Part shown: positions 15,959 through 24,825 of the stretch, one piece after another
Layout: every line of letters starts with the position of its first letter
Numbering within the stretch: position 1 is the stretch's first letter
NCBI GenBank assembly: GCA_965262505.1
Contig: CBDHFM010000010.1
Coordinates: forward strand, 1-64,000
DNA: 64,000 nt
Source of the DNA: JACPPO01 sp965262505
GTDB lineage: Bacteria > Acidobacteriota > Vicinamibacteria > Vicinamibacterales > UBA2999
Direction of reading: 5' to 3'
Position numbers and translations under genes: made by a program
The notes under the pieces: model-generated
What the model was told of the DNA's origin: nothing
The model's input: the letters and a program-made list of their open reading frames with translations, nothing else
Databases searched by the model: none

Positions 15959-16131
15959 GCCCCGGTCGGCGGGACGTCGAGGCGGGCATCATTGGCCGAG
16001 GCCCGGCAGGAGAGCGAGCGTGGCGTACGGCCATCCCGGTCGTGCTTGTCTGGCTGGGCGATGCCAAGCCCTCTCGCGCTGTTATAATCGACCCTCGGTT
16101 CTCAAGACCCATGGGGCCGATGGCGCTGCAT

Positions 16132-16326
16132 TGAGTAACGTCAAGATAAGCAGTCTCGGCGCCGCCAACAGTCCGTTCGCCGAAATGTCACGGAGCCGCG
16201 AGCAGGGCGCGTTCATGAGCGTAACGTTGTCCGGTCTGGCAGTAGGCGAGAACACGATCCGGATCCGGATTGCCCACCTCTAACGTTGAGAAGACCTACA
16301 CAGTGGTCGTGACACGCGAGACCTGA
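16132..16326 (+). pseudogene. Remnant of a cadherin-like beta-sandwich domain
   Basis: Frame 1 reads LSNVKISSLGAANSPFAEMS...GLAVGENTIRIRI, and after a frameshift near 16280 SNVEKTYTVVVTRET and stop. The -YTVxVTRE ending and the LS-L-x-SL opening are the signature of the cadherin-like beta-sandwich domain found at the end of large surface proteins. No start and no upstream partner are visible, so this is a decayed 3' fragment. Confidence 0.55.
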
Positions 16327-16441
16327 GCCGGCCCAGACCCGTATCTCCCCATCAGCGCATTAGAAGGCCCGGTTCCGCTCGACATACACACCCTCAACGG
16401 TCTGTCCGATAAACGAAGCAACGACAGTCTGCGCGGGTCCA

Positions 16442-16705
16442 ATGCTACGACGGTTCATCTTTCTTTTTCTTGTCGCGGGTGTTTCGGGAACAGCGGGGCT
16501 GTGGATCGGACTCCTCTACGCGCCGGTACCGGGGGAGGACACACGTGAAATACTCTCGGCCATTTTTGATGAGCACGAAATGACGTTCAACGAGCTGAAC
16601 GAGCTGTTTGAGCTATTCGACCGGAGCCGTCAAGCGCTGGGCGATGCCGTCGATGCAGTTACCGAGACGGTGAACGCCGCAGGCACACCCAACCCCGACG
16701 AGTAG
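16442..16705 (+). CDS. Small YtxH-like membrane-anchored protein
   Basis: 87 aa. One N-terminal helix (FIFLFLVAGVSGTAGLWIGL) is followed by LLYAPVPGEDTRE, which matches the LLYAP-(K/R)-SGKETR pattern of YtxH-type general stress proteins, then an acidic, probably helical tail. Such proteins sit at the inner membrane and their role is poorly defined. No strong ribosome-binding site is visible before the ATG. Confidence 0.6.
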   Translation: MLRRFIFLFLVAGVSGTAGLWIGLLYAPVPGEDTREILSAIFDEHEMTFNELNELFELFDRSRQALGDAVDAVTETVNAAGTPNPDE

Positions 16706-16738
16706 CCACCTCACGACACCGGGTAACACTCGATTAGC

Positions 16739-16936
16739 GTGCACGCCGAGATCCACCGTCTAGCCACGTTCCAGACCCGTGACATCGGCACCGAAACGGT
16801 CGACGAGCGTATGTGCAAAACTCAGTGCCGCGTCCTCCTTCCCGTGAACTACGAAGGGACGTCGTTCGGCGGACACATCACAGGTGGGCGTACGACCTCT
16901 TTTGACACGTGTGCGGACGGCCGAACTGGTGCATGA
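16739..16936 (+). CDS. Hypothetical short protein
   Basis: 65 aa from GTG, no recognisable domain, no clear Shine-Dalgarno. Four cysteines (MCKTQC, DTC) are present but spaced unlike known zinc ribbons. It ends 24 bases before the next small gene. It may be spurious. Confidence 0.2.
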   Translation: MHAEIHRLATFQTRDIGTETVDERMCKTQCRVLLPVNYEGTSFGGHITGGRTTSFDTCADGRTGA

Positions 16937-16959
16937 TAGAGCAGATGGAGAGATAGACC

Positions 16960-17127
16960 ATGCAAGGCTTACCTGTCGCTTGGCGTCTGTTCAAGCGGTT
17001 CACTGACGCGGCACTGGAAGCGCAGATAAGTACACAGCGAGCCACAACCGAGGCGCTCAAGGCCTGGATGGCCACGCGGCCAGAGTCAGAAGCAGTTCGC
17101 GCTGAAGGCTACGACTGCGCAGGCTAG
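16960..17127 (+). CDS. Hypothetical 55-aa protein
   Basis: ATG at 16960 preceded by GGAGAG at 8 bases. The translation starts MQGLPVAWRLFKRFTDAALE and is amphipathic and helical (ISTQRATTEALKAWMATRPE). No family recognised. It lies 88 bases upstream of the bactofilin gene in the same direction. Confidence 0.35.
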   Translation: MQGLPVAWRLFKRFTDAALEAQISTQRATTEALKAWMATRPESEAVRAEGYDCAG

Positions 17128-17214
17128 CCACGAGCGAGAAACAGAAGAAATAGAAACGGCATACAAGCCAGAGCCGCGCAAGGGGAGCGGTCCTCTAGTC
17201 GGCGCCCGGCTTCG

Positions 17215-17679
17215 ATGAGTACACTGGAGAACCTGACGATGTGGAAGCACGATAAAGCGGTGAACTCGACCAGCGAGCCATCGACCGCCCAGGCACAGCC
17301 GGGTCGCGCAGCTGCACCGCAGGTTTCCAAGCAGCAGATCGGGAGAGAAGTTGCGAATATCGGCAAGTCGGTCTTCATCAAGGGCGAGCTGAACAGTCGC
17401 GAGGATCTCACGATCGACGGTCAGGTCGAGGGCAAGATCGAGCTGAAGGATCACACGCTGACCATCGGGTCGACCGGCAAGACCACGGCAGAGGTTTTTG
17501 CCAAGACGTTGATCGTCATGGGTGCAATCAACGGCAACATCGCCGCCTCCGAGAAGGTTGACCTCCGCGACGGCGCCGCCGTCGAAGGCGACATCGTGGC
17601 GCCGCGGGTGGTCATCGCGGAAGGCGCGCACTTCCGAGGCAGCATCGACATGCAGCGGAAGAGTGAGCAGCAAGGGTAG
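17215..17679 (+). CDS. Bactofilin (polymer-forming cytoskeletal protein)
   Basis: 154 aa. A flexible N-terminus of about 45 residues is followed by the DUF583 right-handed beta-helix: IGKSVFIKGELNSREDLTID, GQVEGKIEL, HTLTIGSTGKTTAEV, AKTLIVMGAINGNIAASEKV, GDIVAPRVVIAEGAHFRGSI. Bactofilins form nucleotide-independent filaments at the inner membrane and scaffold cell-wall enzymes or polar structures. Length is usual for the family. No partner gene (for example an M23 peptidase) is adjacent. Confidence 0.9.
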   Translation: MSTLENLTMWKHDKAVNSTSEPSTAQAQPGRAAAPQVSKQQIGREVANIGKSVFIKGELNSREDLTIDGQVEGKIELKDHTLTIGSTGKTTAEVFAKTLIVMGAINGNIAASEKVDLRDGAAVEGDIVAPRVVIAEGAHFRGSIDMQRKSEQQG

Positions 17680-17866
17680 GGGTCGCAGCAATCACGAGTG
17701 GCCGGTCTGGCCGAGCCGCCGCCGGTGGTCGCGCCCCCGACCGGCCGCTGACGCGAGTACGGCTCCGACGTACGAGGAGGACAACGGAGCCATGAGAAAG
17801 AAAGACGCGCGCGAGCTGAGCGCGGCCTGCTCGCGCTCGACCACGCCACGCAGATCCCGGACGTAG

Positions 17867-17974
17867 GGTGCGCGCCCTGCTGACGCTCAACGCGCGACGG
17901 TACTCCGCCTGCTGCGCGGGGAGGATCTCGACGAGGTCCACCAGCGCAGTGGTGAGGGGTCGCCCGCTAAGTAG
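17867..17974 (+). pseudogene. Transposase helix-turn-helix remnant
   Basis: Short frame reading ARPADAQRATVLRLLRGEDL, then DEVHQRSG and stop. This matches the ATVLRLLRGE-x-L-(D/E)-x-V-S motif at the N-terminus of IS3-type OrfA proteins. No start and no further transposase follow. The surrounding 17680-18230 contains no supported gene. Confidence 0.4.
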
Positions 17975-18232
17975 AACACCCCTCTCAGGGGAATAGATGG
18001 GAAACCTGCGGATTCTCGGAGCTAGAGGGGGCCGTGAGTTTCACCAGCTCCCCAAGACGCGGGTTCATCGCGACTGGGCTTAGCGCCTTCCTCAGCCAAG
18101 CAACCGGAGGATGGCGACGGCAAGGAACGATCCCGATCATCCACTTCACCAGTCGGACCTCAAGAGAGACTTTCTGCCGGTTAGCCGCCTGCGGCGGTAT
18201 GTGTAGATTCTCTCGTTTTCGCTGTGCCAACA

Positions 18233-18275
18233 GTAGCTGTGACGAAAACCTGTCCGAAGGATGGGGTCCCCCTCT
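18233..18275 (+). repeat. 43-bp repeat: IS3-type terminal sequence, copy 2
   Basis: Same sequence as 12998-13040 apart from two substitutions (AAAACC for ACACCT region and CCCCCT for CCACCT). Here it directly abuts the 3' end of a transposase frame (18276-18347), as expected of an element that lost its interior by deletion. Confidence 0.65.
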
Positions 18276-18347
18276 AACTACCAACGCCCGCACGGAGCGT
18301 TCCAAGGGAAGACACCCTACGAAGCACTCCGTGAAAAGCTCGAATGA
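18276..18347 (+). pseudogene. C-terminal fragment of an IS3/IS481-type transposase
   Basis: Reads NYQRPHGAFQGKTPYEALRE followed by KLE and stop. This is the conserved end of the integrase-core (rve) transposases (NYxRPHxxLGxxTPYExLRxK). Only 23 residues remain. Confidence 0.75.
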
Positions 18348-18420
18348 GCTACATTGTCACTGTCCAGCAGGTTGTATACATCACAATGATCGCCCGAGCT
18401 TGGCGTGGACAAGAAGACGG

Positions 18421-18819
18421 TCAAGCGGTGACGCCGACGGGGCGCTTGGCGGCCTCATCCGTGCTCGCGCCAGCCACCAACTCTGACCAGTGGCCCCCGG
18501 TGGCAAAGCACACCGCCGCCAAACGATCCCGGAGCGCCCTGGCGTTGGCGGCATTCGAGGTGCTGTAGTTACAGACGTGGAGATCCAGTGTCGCACTCTG
18601 CAGCTCCGGCCAGACGTGTAGGACCAGATGGGACTCGGCCAGCACCCACACCAGGGTGAGACCACCCTCGTCGAACGGCACCGCCTGCGTCGCCATCACC
18701 TGCAGATGGCACGCTCGCACGTGGCCGGTCACTTCGACCAGCAACTGCGCTGGATCCCGCTGGCTCCGTTGCAACGCCTCCGACCACACGCCTGTGCCGA
18801 TGAAGTGATGCGAGATCAT
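18421..18819 (-). CDS. S-adenosylmethionine decarboxylase-like protein (SpeD/SpeH family)
   Basis: 132 aa from ATG at 18819 (alternative GTG at 18867 adds 16 residues). VWVLAESHLVLHVWPELQSA corresponds to the SpeH motif LAESHISIHTWPE, including the serine that becomes the pyruvoyl group on self-cleavage and the following histidine. LDLHVCNYS supplies the conserved cysteine. AdoMetDC makes the aminopropyl donor for spermidine. No other polyamine gene is nearby, and IS relics flank it on both sides, so it was probably acquired or stranded by transposition. No strong ribosome-binding site is seen. Confidence 0.7.
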   Translation of the reverse strand: MISHHFIGTGVWSEALQRSQRDPAQLLVEVTGHVRACHLQVMATQAVPFDEGGLTLVWVLAESHLVLHVWPELQSATLDLHVCNYSTSNAANARALRDRLAAVCFATGGHWSELVAGASTDEAAKRPVGVTA

Positions 18820-18924
18820 CACGCTACGTGTCTCACAGAGACAGCCCTCGTGCCAGCACAATTCCACCGATTTCTCATACGTCTTCTATCGAGCACTTAG
18901 CCACGCACCTGTAATCGCAAAAAC

Positions 18925-19330
18925 TCAGCGCTGAACTATAGAGGGTTGCCCTTGAAAACACAAATCATTTCGTCGCTGGCCACGGGCGGCCCCCCAGTAG
19001 GGAGTGAACACCGCATGCGGGATAGCCCGGCCGAACGTCTGGGTCACCGCCGTGTCGAGGGCCTTCTCCAGCGCCCTAGAGTAGGGCGCTGGATTCGCCC
19101 CATCGACGATCACCAGCAGACTCCGATCGGTCCGCAGCCCCAGACTCTGGAGATTGCTCAACCGGCCCTGACACGCCGTCGTGTTCTCCGTGGCCGCCTT
19201 CCCACACCGCCCAACAGGTGTTTTGCCCCGGTCTGATCAATACCCAAGGCGACAACGAATGCAGTGGCCGCCGACTTGCACCCCATTGATCAGCAGCACC
19301 GTCAGGTTAAGGGCCAACCGCGTTTTCATG
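18925..19330 (-). pseudogene. Decayed IS256-family transposase fragment
   Basis: Protein text is split over frames: LLINGVQ, then AATAFVVALGIDQTGAKHLLG, then TENTTACQGRLSNLQSLGLR, then TDRSLLVIVDGANP. This order and wording match the central catalytic part of IS256 transposases (VVALGI..G-K..LG; TENA..C..LL..L..RGL; LLVVIDGAKAL). At least two frame changes are present and both ends are missing. It is unrelated in detail to the better-preserved IS256 copy at 26743-28146. Confidence 0.65.
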
Positions 19331-19405
19331 ATGCTGTGCCGCCCGTGTAACCGTAGTGGTAAAGTGCATAAACGATGCGGTAGGCTAACCGGTTAATGAG
19401 GTTTG

Positions 19406-21073
19406 ATGGGTCAGCGCGCCATGCGAGAGGGCCGACGAACGACTCACTCCACAAAGATCGACCCGGTCATTTTCTGGGGTGCATTGAGTCTCATCGTCGG
19501 CGTCTCGTCGTCTCTGATCCTGTTCCCGGCCGCCGCCAAGACCGTGCTGGATACCGTGCGGGCCTGGTTGACCACCACGTTCGGATGGGCCTACCTGTGG
19601 TTCACGATTGCGGCCTTCGGAATCCTTCTCTACTACGCGATGGGGCGATACGGCCACGTTCGCTTCGGCGGCCCCGACGCCAGGCCGGAGTTCTCATTGC
19701 CCAGTTGGGTCGCCATGCTGTTCTGCGCCGGCATTGGCACCAGCGTCATGTACTGGGGCACCATCGAATGGGCCTACTACTACGCCAGTCCGCCGTTCGG
19801 GATCGAGCCGCAGTCGAGGGAGGCCACAGAGTGGGCCGCCACGTACGGCCTGTTCCACTGGGGGTTCACGGCCTGGGCGGTCTACTGCATTCCCACCTTA
19901 CCCCTGGCCTACCACTTCTGGAACCGCCAGCAGCCGGTGCGGCGTCTCTCCGCAGCCTGTGAAGGCGTCATCGGTGCCAGGGCCGCCGCCGGCCCGCCCG
20001 GCAAGATCATCGACCTCGTCTTCATGGTCGGGCTCATCGGCGGGGTCGGCACGTCGATCGGGCTCAGCACGCCCATGCTCTCGGCCGGCCTCGCGGAACT
20101 GTTCGGCGTCGCGCGCGGCTTCCGCCTCGACGTGGCGGTCGTCCTGATCTGGAGCGCCCTCGTCGGGTTCAGCGTCTATGCCGGACTGGCAAAGGGCATC
20201 AGGGTCCTGAGCGACATCAACCTCGGGCTGGGGGCCATCGTCCTCGCCGTGGTCCTTCTGTGCGGCCCGACGGGCTTCATCATCGACACCTTCACCAACA
20301 GCATCGGCCTGCTGGTCCAGAACTTCATCAGGATGAGCTTTTACCTGGATCCGGTCGCCAAGGCCGACGGGGTGATCGCGGCGCTGCGTGACGGGGCGTC
20401 GTCGGTCAATGCCGGAGCCACGTTCCCCGAACGGTGGACCATCTTCTACTGGGCCTGGTGGATCGCCTATGCGCCCTTCATGGGCCTCTTCGTGGCCCGG
20501 ATCTCCCGGGGCCGCACGATCCGAGAGTTGATCGCGACCGAGATCGTCGGCGGCGCGCTTGGATGCTGGGTGTTCTTCGCGGTGCTGGGCAACGCCAGCC
20601 TGTTCTTGCAGTTGGAAGGCTCGCAGAACCTGAGTCAACTCGTGGCCGACGGCTTGGCACCCGAGGCGGTCATCGCGACCGTGGTCGCGGTGGGTGACCG
20701 GGTCCTCCCGCTCGGAATCCCCTTGCTGATCGCCTTTGTCGCGCTCGCGTTCATCTTCGGTGCCACCACCATGGATTCCGCGGCCTATGCGCTGTCCTCG
20801 GTCGCGACGGCGGAACGGGGCGAGGTCACCGAACCCGCGCGCTGGCATCGCGTCTTCTGGGCCGTCATGCTCACGGTCGTCTCCCTGTCGTTGATGTTCG
20901 TCGGCGGCACGGACAGCCTGAGCGCCCTGCAGTCGGCATCGGTGATCGTGGCCCTGCCGTTGATGGGGGTGTTGGTCCTCATGACGCTGTCCTTCATGAG
21001 GTGGCTCGCGCAGGACCATCCGTCCGCCGGCGCGGCAGGGAAGGGCACTGGCGTCGAAGGAGACGCACGATGA
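19406..21073 (+). CDS. BCCT-family transporter (betaine/carnitine/choline type)
   Basis: 555 aa, about 12 membrane helices. FCAGIGTSVMYWGTIEWAYY matches the glycine-rich helix and conserved Trp-Glu region of BCCT carriers. YGLFHWGFTAWAVYCIPTLP and FYWAWWIAYAPFMGLFVARI are the family's two signature segments (the aromatic WW box). Such carriers import quaternary amines by H+ or Na+ symport or antiport, for osmoprotection or as nutrients. The start is ATG at 19406; a TTG one codon upstream is possible. A 10-bp palindrome TAACCGGTTA lies at 19386-19395. Its stop overlaps the start of a tiny frame, and a TonB receptor follows. Confidence 0.9.
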   Translation: MGQRAMREGRRTTHSTKIDPVIFWGALSLIVGVSSSLILFPAAAKTVLDTVRAWLTTTFGWAYLWFTIAAFGILLYYAMGRYGHVRFGGPDARPEFSLPSWVAMLFCAGIGTSVMYWGTIEWAYYYASPPFGIEPQSREATEWAATYGLFHWGFTAWAVYCIPTLPLAYHFWNRQQPVRRLSAACEGVIGARAAAGPPGKIIDLVFMVGLIGGVGTSIGLSTPMLSAGLAELFGVARGFRLDVAVVLIWSALVGFSVYAGLAKGIRVLSDINLGLGAIVLAVVLLCGPTGFIIDTFTNSIGLLVQNFIRMSFYLDPVAKADGVIAALRDGASSVNAGATFPERWTIFYWAWWIAYAPFMGLFVARISRGRTIRELIATEIVGGALGCWVFFAVLGNASLFLQLEGSQNLSQLVADGLAPEAVIATVVAVGDRVLPLGIPLLIAFVALAFIFGATTMDSAAYALSSVATAERGEVTEPARWHRVFWAVMLTVVSLSLMFVGGTDSLSALQSASVIVALPLMGVLVLMTLSFMRWLAQDHPSAGAAGKGTGVEGDAR

Positions 21074-21135
21074 CCCGATCCTGTTCGATCCTCGTCACGT
21101 TCCTGCTCCTGTCCGCGTCCGTGCGGGTTTTGTGA
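21070..21135 (+). CDS. Tiny signal-peptide-like frame coupled to the BCCT gene
   Basis: 21 codons starting in the ATGA overlap with the transporter stop. MTRSCSILVTFLLLSASVRVL resembles the first half of a lipoprotein or signal peptide and stops early. It is probably the stub of a deleted secreted protein that was co-translated with the transporter. Confidence 0.25.
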   Translation: MTRSCSILVTFLLLSASVRVL

Positions 21136-21184
21136 TCCAGACAGCGGCTGATCGTGTAGATTTCGCGGAAGGGGAAGACGAGCG

Positions 21185-24100
21185 GTGGGCCTCACGCGAC
21201 GCGAGACGGCTGCCCGTGGAGGAAGGAAGACGAAGAAGATCGCACGGATCGTGGTGTGCCTGCTGGCGGTGCCGTGCGCCGCCGTCGCGCAGGACGGCCG
21301 CATTGCGGGCACGGTCACCGACGCCACCGGCGGCGTCCTGCCCGGCGTGACCATTACCGCGGCGGCCCCCGCGCTGGCCGGCGGCCCCCGCGTGAGTGTG
21401 ACCGATGGGACCGGGCAGTACGCGTTCGCAGCGCTGCCACCGGGCGAGTACACCCTCACGTTCACGCTGCCCGGCTTCGAGCAGTTGGCACGCGCCGTCG
21501 ATCTGGCCAGCGTGCCGACGGCGACGGTCGACGTCGCCCTGCGGGTCGGCGGCCTGTTCGAAGCCGTGACCGTGGCGGTGACCGGCACCGCCATCGACGC
21601 GCCGGCCATCAACATGCCCCACGCGGTCACGGTGGTCAGCCGGGAGACGATGGAGCAGCAAGGGTCGACGCAGCTCGTCGATCTCTTCAAGAACCTGAGT
21701 GTCAGCCACGGCGTGGTCGGCGAGCGGAACAGTTGGTACAACTCGAACCAGCCCGCGACGCTCACCGAGAACGTGGCGAACGTCAACCTGCGCGGCCTCG
21801 GCGCCTCACGGACCCTGGTGCTGCTCAACGGCCGCCGCCACGTGCCCGTCCCCGCGCGTCTCATCGGCGGCCGGTTCGTCGACGTGAACACCATTCCGGC
21901 GATCGCGGTCGGCAGGCTTGAGGTGCTGAAGGAGGGTGCCGCGGCGACCTACGGCTCCGACGCGGTCGGGGGCGTCGCCAACTTCGTGACGCGCAACGAC
22001 TTCCGGGGCATTGAGCTCAACGTCTCGCACGACTACTTCGACCGCGCGGGCGATACGACCGTCGCCGGTATCTGGGGTGGACGGATCGGCGCGTCCCGCG
22101 CGGTGTTCTCCGCGGAACGGGTCGGCCGCCAGGAGCTGCAGATGGTGGATCGTCCCTGGACTCTCGATCGGCTGAGCATGTACGGCGCGGACAGCCGCGC
22201 GGGGTGGTCCAGCATCGGGAACCCCGGCACATTCTCCGTGGGGGAGCCGGTGCCGTGGACGGCCGATATCTTCGACCCCCGGTGTACGGATTTCGGCGGC
22301 CAGGACGAGGGCTGGACGTGCCGGTTTCGGTACGCGCCGTACGACAACCTGATCGACGAACAGCAACAGACCCGCGCCTTCGCCGAGTTCAACGGCCCGC
22401 TGAACGCGCGGACGAACTACCACGTCGAGGGGCTGTGGGCCCAGGCGACGATTCCGAACTGGTACACGACGCCGTCCTACCCTCCGTTTCCGCTGACGAG
22501 CACCACCATCATGGAAGTGGCGGCCGACCACCCGGGCCGGCAGGCGTTCTGCGCCGGCTACGCCGGTGACTGGAAGGCCGACTCCGGCGGCGCCTGCGCG
22601 GGCCGCGACCCCTGGTACTTCAACGGCCGCCCGTACGGGAACTCGGGTCCTGGGCGCCGGCTGAGCCGGCAGTCCCGCACCCAGCGGGTCGCGGGGTCGG
22701 TCGACGGCGATTTCCTGGTCGGAGGACGCAACACCCATTGGGACGTCGGCGTCAGCTATTCCAGAGCCACCGGCAATCTGAACCTGCCGGCGGTGTACAC
22801 CGACCGGCTCTTCCGCGCCTTCCGCGGCTTCGGCGGGCCGAACTGCGGCGTCGGCGTCGTGGCGGACTCGACCTCCCCCGCCGGCATGGCGCTCGGGCCG
22901 CGCAACGGCGCGGTGGCGGGGTCTGGCCCCTGCCTGTACTACAACCCGTTCAGCAACGCCATCGAGTACTCCGATCAACCGGCGTCGCCGTTCGAGAGCA
23001 CGCCCAACCCTGACTACGTCGCCGGGCTGGCGAACCCCGAGGCGTTGCGGCGGTGGCTCAACGAGGAAGTGGACCTGGTCAGCACGACCGACCTGTTCGT
23101 GGCGGACGCGACGGTGAGCGGCAGTCTGGTCGACAACGTCGCTGACTTCGCCGTCGGGTACCAGTACCGCGGGATGCGGGCCGATGGTGACCCGAACGAC
23201 CCCGCCGATGTGACACGGAACCCGTGCCCGGTGGCCGGCGACACGGGCTGCGCGGCGGGCGACCGGTTCGGCCCCTACCTCTTCACCAACGTCCACCGCC
23301 CCTATGCGGCCGACCAGCAGGTGCAGCGGGTCTTCGGCGAACTCGCGCTGCGCGTCGGCCCCCGGGTCGACACGCAGCTCGCCGCAAACTACGAGTTTTA
23401 CAATGTCGCCGGCCGGCACGTCAGCAGCTTCGACCCGAAAGTCGGGGGGCGCCTGCAGGTCGCGGAGAACCTGCAGTACTCCGTGGCGCTGCGTGGCTCG
23501 GTGCAGACCACCTTCCGCACGCCGTCGCTCGACGATCTGAACCCCAGCCCGCTGACGACCCTGGAGTGGATCCCGGAGACGGGCGCCTACCAGGCGGTCG
23601 ACCGGTTCGGGCGCCCGGACCTCCTCCCCGAGCAGGCGTTCACCTACAACGTCGGCGCGGTGCTGTTCCTGCAGGGCGGCGTCGAAGCGACGGTCGATTA
23701 CTGGAGCTATGACTTCGAGAACGTGATCGGCTCGATGCCCTACGACGCTGTCACCAGCCTCTACAACAGCGACGATCCGGCGACCCGGGATGCCCTGTCA
23801 CCCTTCATCGTCTGTCCGGAAGGCAAGGCCTCGGATCTGCTGCCGGCCATCCGCTGCGCCGCCGCGAACCTCGAACGGGTCCAGATCGACCTCGTGAACT
23901 GGCCAGGGCTCACCACCTCCGGGATCGACACCCACTTCGCCGCGCGCGTCGACGCCGGACCAGGCCAACTCTCGGCCAGTTGGGATTCCACCTACACGGT
24001 GGAGTACGAGACGAAGGCCCTGATGCTGGAGGGCACGGACCTGACGCTCTACACCAGGCGGAACACCGCCGGCTACCTGAACTTTGCCCACCCGATCGCG

Positions 24101-24424
24101 GTGCCGCTGCCCCGCTGGAAGAGCCGCTGGTCGGCGTCGTACAGCTGGAACGTCTACCGGGTGGCGAACTACGTGAGCTACATCTCGTCCTACGAGGACC
24201 CTGGCAGCACCACCACCGCGCCCGTCATCGACCCATTTCTCACGTGGGATACGAGTTTCCTGTGGCGCTTCCCAGACAGCGGCATCGATCTCACACTCTA
24301 TGCGTTGAACCTGACCGGCCGGATCCCACCCTGGGCCAACATCGAGCAATCGTACGACGGCTTCACGCATGATCCGAAGGGCCGCCGGCTCAAAGTGGCG
24401 CTCGCCTATCGGTTCGGACGCTGA
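21185..24424 (+). CDS. TonB-dependent receptor with N-terminal carboxypeptidase-regulatory domain
   Basis: 1079 aa, GTG start. Signal peptide about 1-36 (...CAAVAQ). CarboxypepD_reg fold about 37-125 (GRIAGTVTDATGGVLPGVTI, PPGEYTLTFTLPGF). Plug domain about 135-265 (NLRGLGASRTLVLLNGRRHV, EVLKEGAAATYGSDAVGGVA). The 22-strand barrel fills the rest and closes with LKVALAYRFGR. It takes up an unknown large substrate across the outer membrane using TonB-ExbBD energy, encoded elsewhere. The N-terminal CarboxypepD module is common in Acidobacteriota and Bacteroidota receptors. Proximity to the BCCT carrier suggests, without proof, uptake of the same nutrient. Confidence 0.92.
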   Translation: MGLTRRETAARGGRKTKKIARIVVCLLAVPCAAVAQDGRIAGTVTDATGGVLPGVTITAAAPALAGGPRVSVTDGTGQYAFAALPPGEYTLTFTLPGFEQLARAVDLASVPTATVDVALRVGGLFEAVTVAVTGTAIDAPAINMPHAVTVVSRETMEQQGSTQLVDLFKNLSVSHGVVGERNSWYNSNQPATLTENVANVNLRGLGASRTLVLLNGRRHVPVPARLIGGRFVDVNTIPAIAVGRLEVLKEGAAATYGSDAVGGVANFVTRNDFRGIELNVSHDYFDRAGDTTVAGIWGGRIGASRAVFSAERVGRQELQMVDRPWTLDRLSMYGADSRAGWSSIGNPGTFSVGEPVPWTADIFDPRCTDFGGQDEGWTCRFRYAPYDNLIDEQQQTRAFAEFNGPLNARTNYHVEGLWAQATIPNWYTTPSYPPFPLTSTTIMEVAADHPGRQAFCAGYAGDWKADSGGACAGRDPWYFNGRPYGNSGPGRRLSRQSRTQRVAGSVDGDFLVGGRNTHWDVGVSYSRATGNLNLPAVYTDRLFRAFRGFGGPNCGVGVVADSTSPAGMALGPRNGAVAGSGPCLYYNPFSNAIEYSDQPASPFESTPNPDYVAGLANPEALRRWLNEEVDLVSTTDLFVADATVSGSLVDNVADFAVGYQYRGMRADGDPNDPADVTRNPCPVAGDTGCAAGDRFGPYLFTNVHRPYAADQQVQRVFGELALRVGPRVDTQLAANYEFYNVAGRHVSSFDPKVGGRLQVAENLQYSVALRGSVQTTFRTPSLDDLNPSPLTTLEWIPETGAYQAVDRFGRPDLLPEQAFTYNVGAVLFLQGGVEATVDYWSYDFENVIGSMPYDAVTSLYNSDDPATRDALSPFIVCPEGKASDLLPAIRCAAANLERVQIDLVNWPGLTTSGIDTHFAARVDAGPGQLSASWDSTYTVEYETKALMLEGTDLTLYTRRNTAGYLNFAHPIAVPLPRWKSRWSASYSWNVYRVANYVSYISSYEDPGSTTTAPVIDPFLTWDTSFLWRFPDSGIDLTLYALNLTGRIPPWANIEQSYDGFTHDPKGRRLKVALAYRFGR

Positions 24425-24637
24425 CGGCCCCTCGTCCAGGACGTCCGCTCCCGCGCGGCCGGCGAGACGCGACGTCTCGATGCCCGCCGGCCGTGAACGG
24501 TGACGCGGAATCTCGTCGAGCGCATTTCCACGTCGGCCAGAGGCACGCAGGGGTCACCACACCAACCGGGCACGATCGTACGTGCAGGCCGATTAGGGTA
24601 CCGACACGATTCGTGCAGAAATACACGCTAAGGGCTC

Positions 24638-24825
24638 GGCTTGAGCCCTCGGGTTCTCATGAAGCTGTAGAGGGAGGTACGGGACACGCCGGTGATCTTG
24701 GCGATGGCGGTCTTGGAGACGCCCAGCTCGAGGAAACGCCGGATGTCGTCCTCCTTGCCGTCGAGGCGTGAGGCGCCGAGCGCGCCCTTCGGGCGCCCGA
24801 GCTTTTTGCCCGAGGCCCGGGGGAG
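24638..24825 (-). pseudogene. C-terminal HTH fragment of a serine resolvase/invertase
   Basis: Frame reading GKKLGRPKGALGASRLDGKE, DDIRRFLELGVSKTAIAKIT, then GVSRTSLYSFMRTRGLKPSP and stop at 24638-24640. This is the DNA-binding domain of Hin/Tn3-type serine recombinases. The catalytic N-terminal domain is absent. It overlaps the out-of-frame tail of the TIR gene. It may be a recombinase relic, or the true C-terminus of a frameshifted TIR-HTH fusion. Confidence 0.7.

Noticed and set aside
21806..23419. 537-codon minus frame opposite the TonB receptor
   Set aside because: Antisense shadow; the plus-strand receptor is unmistakable.
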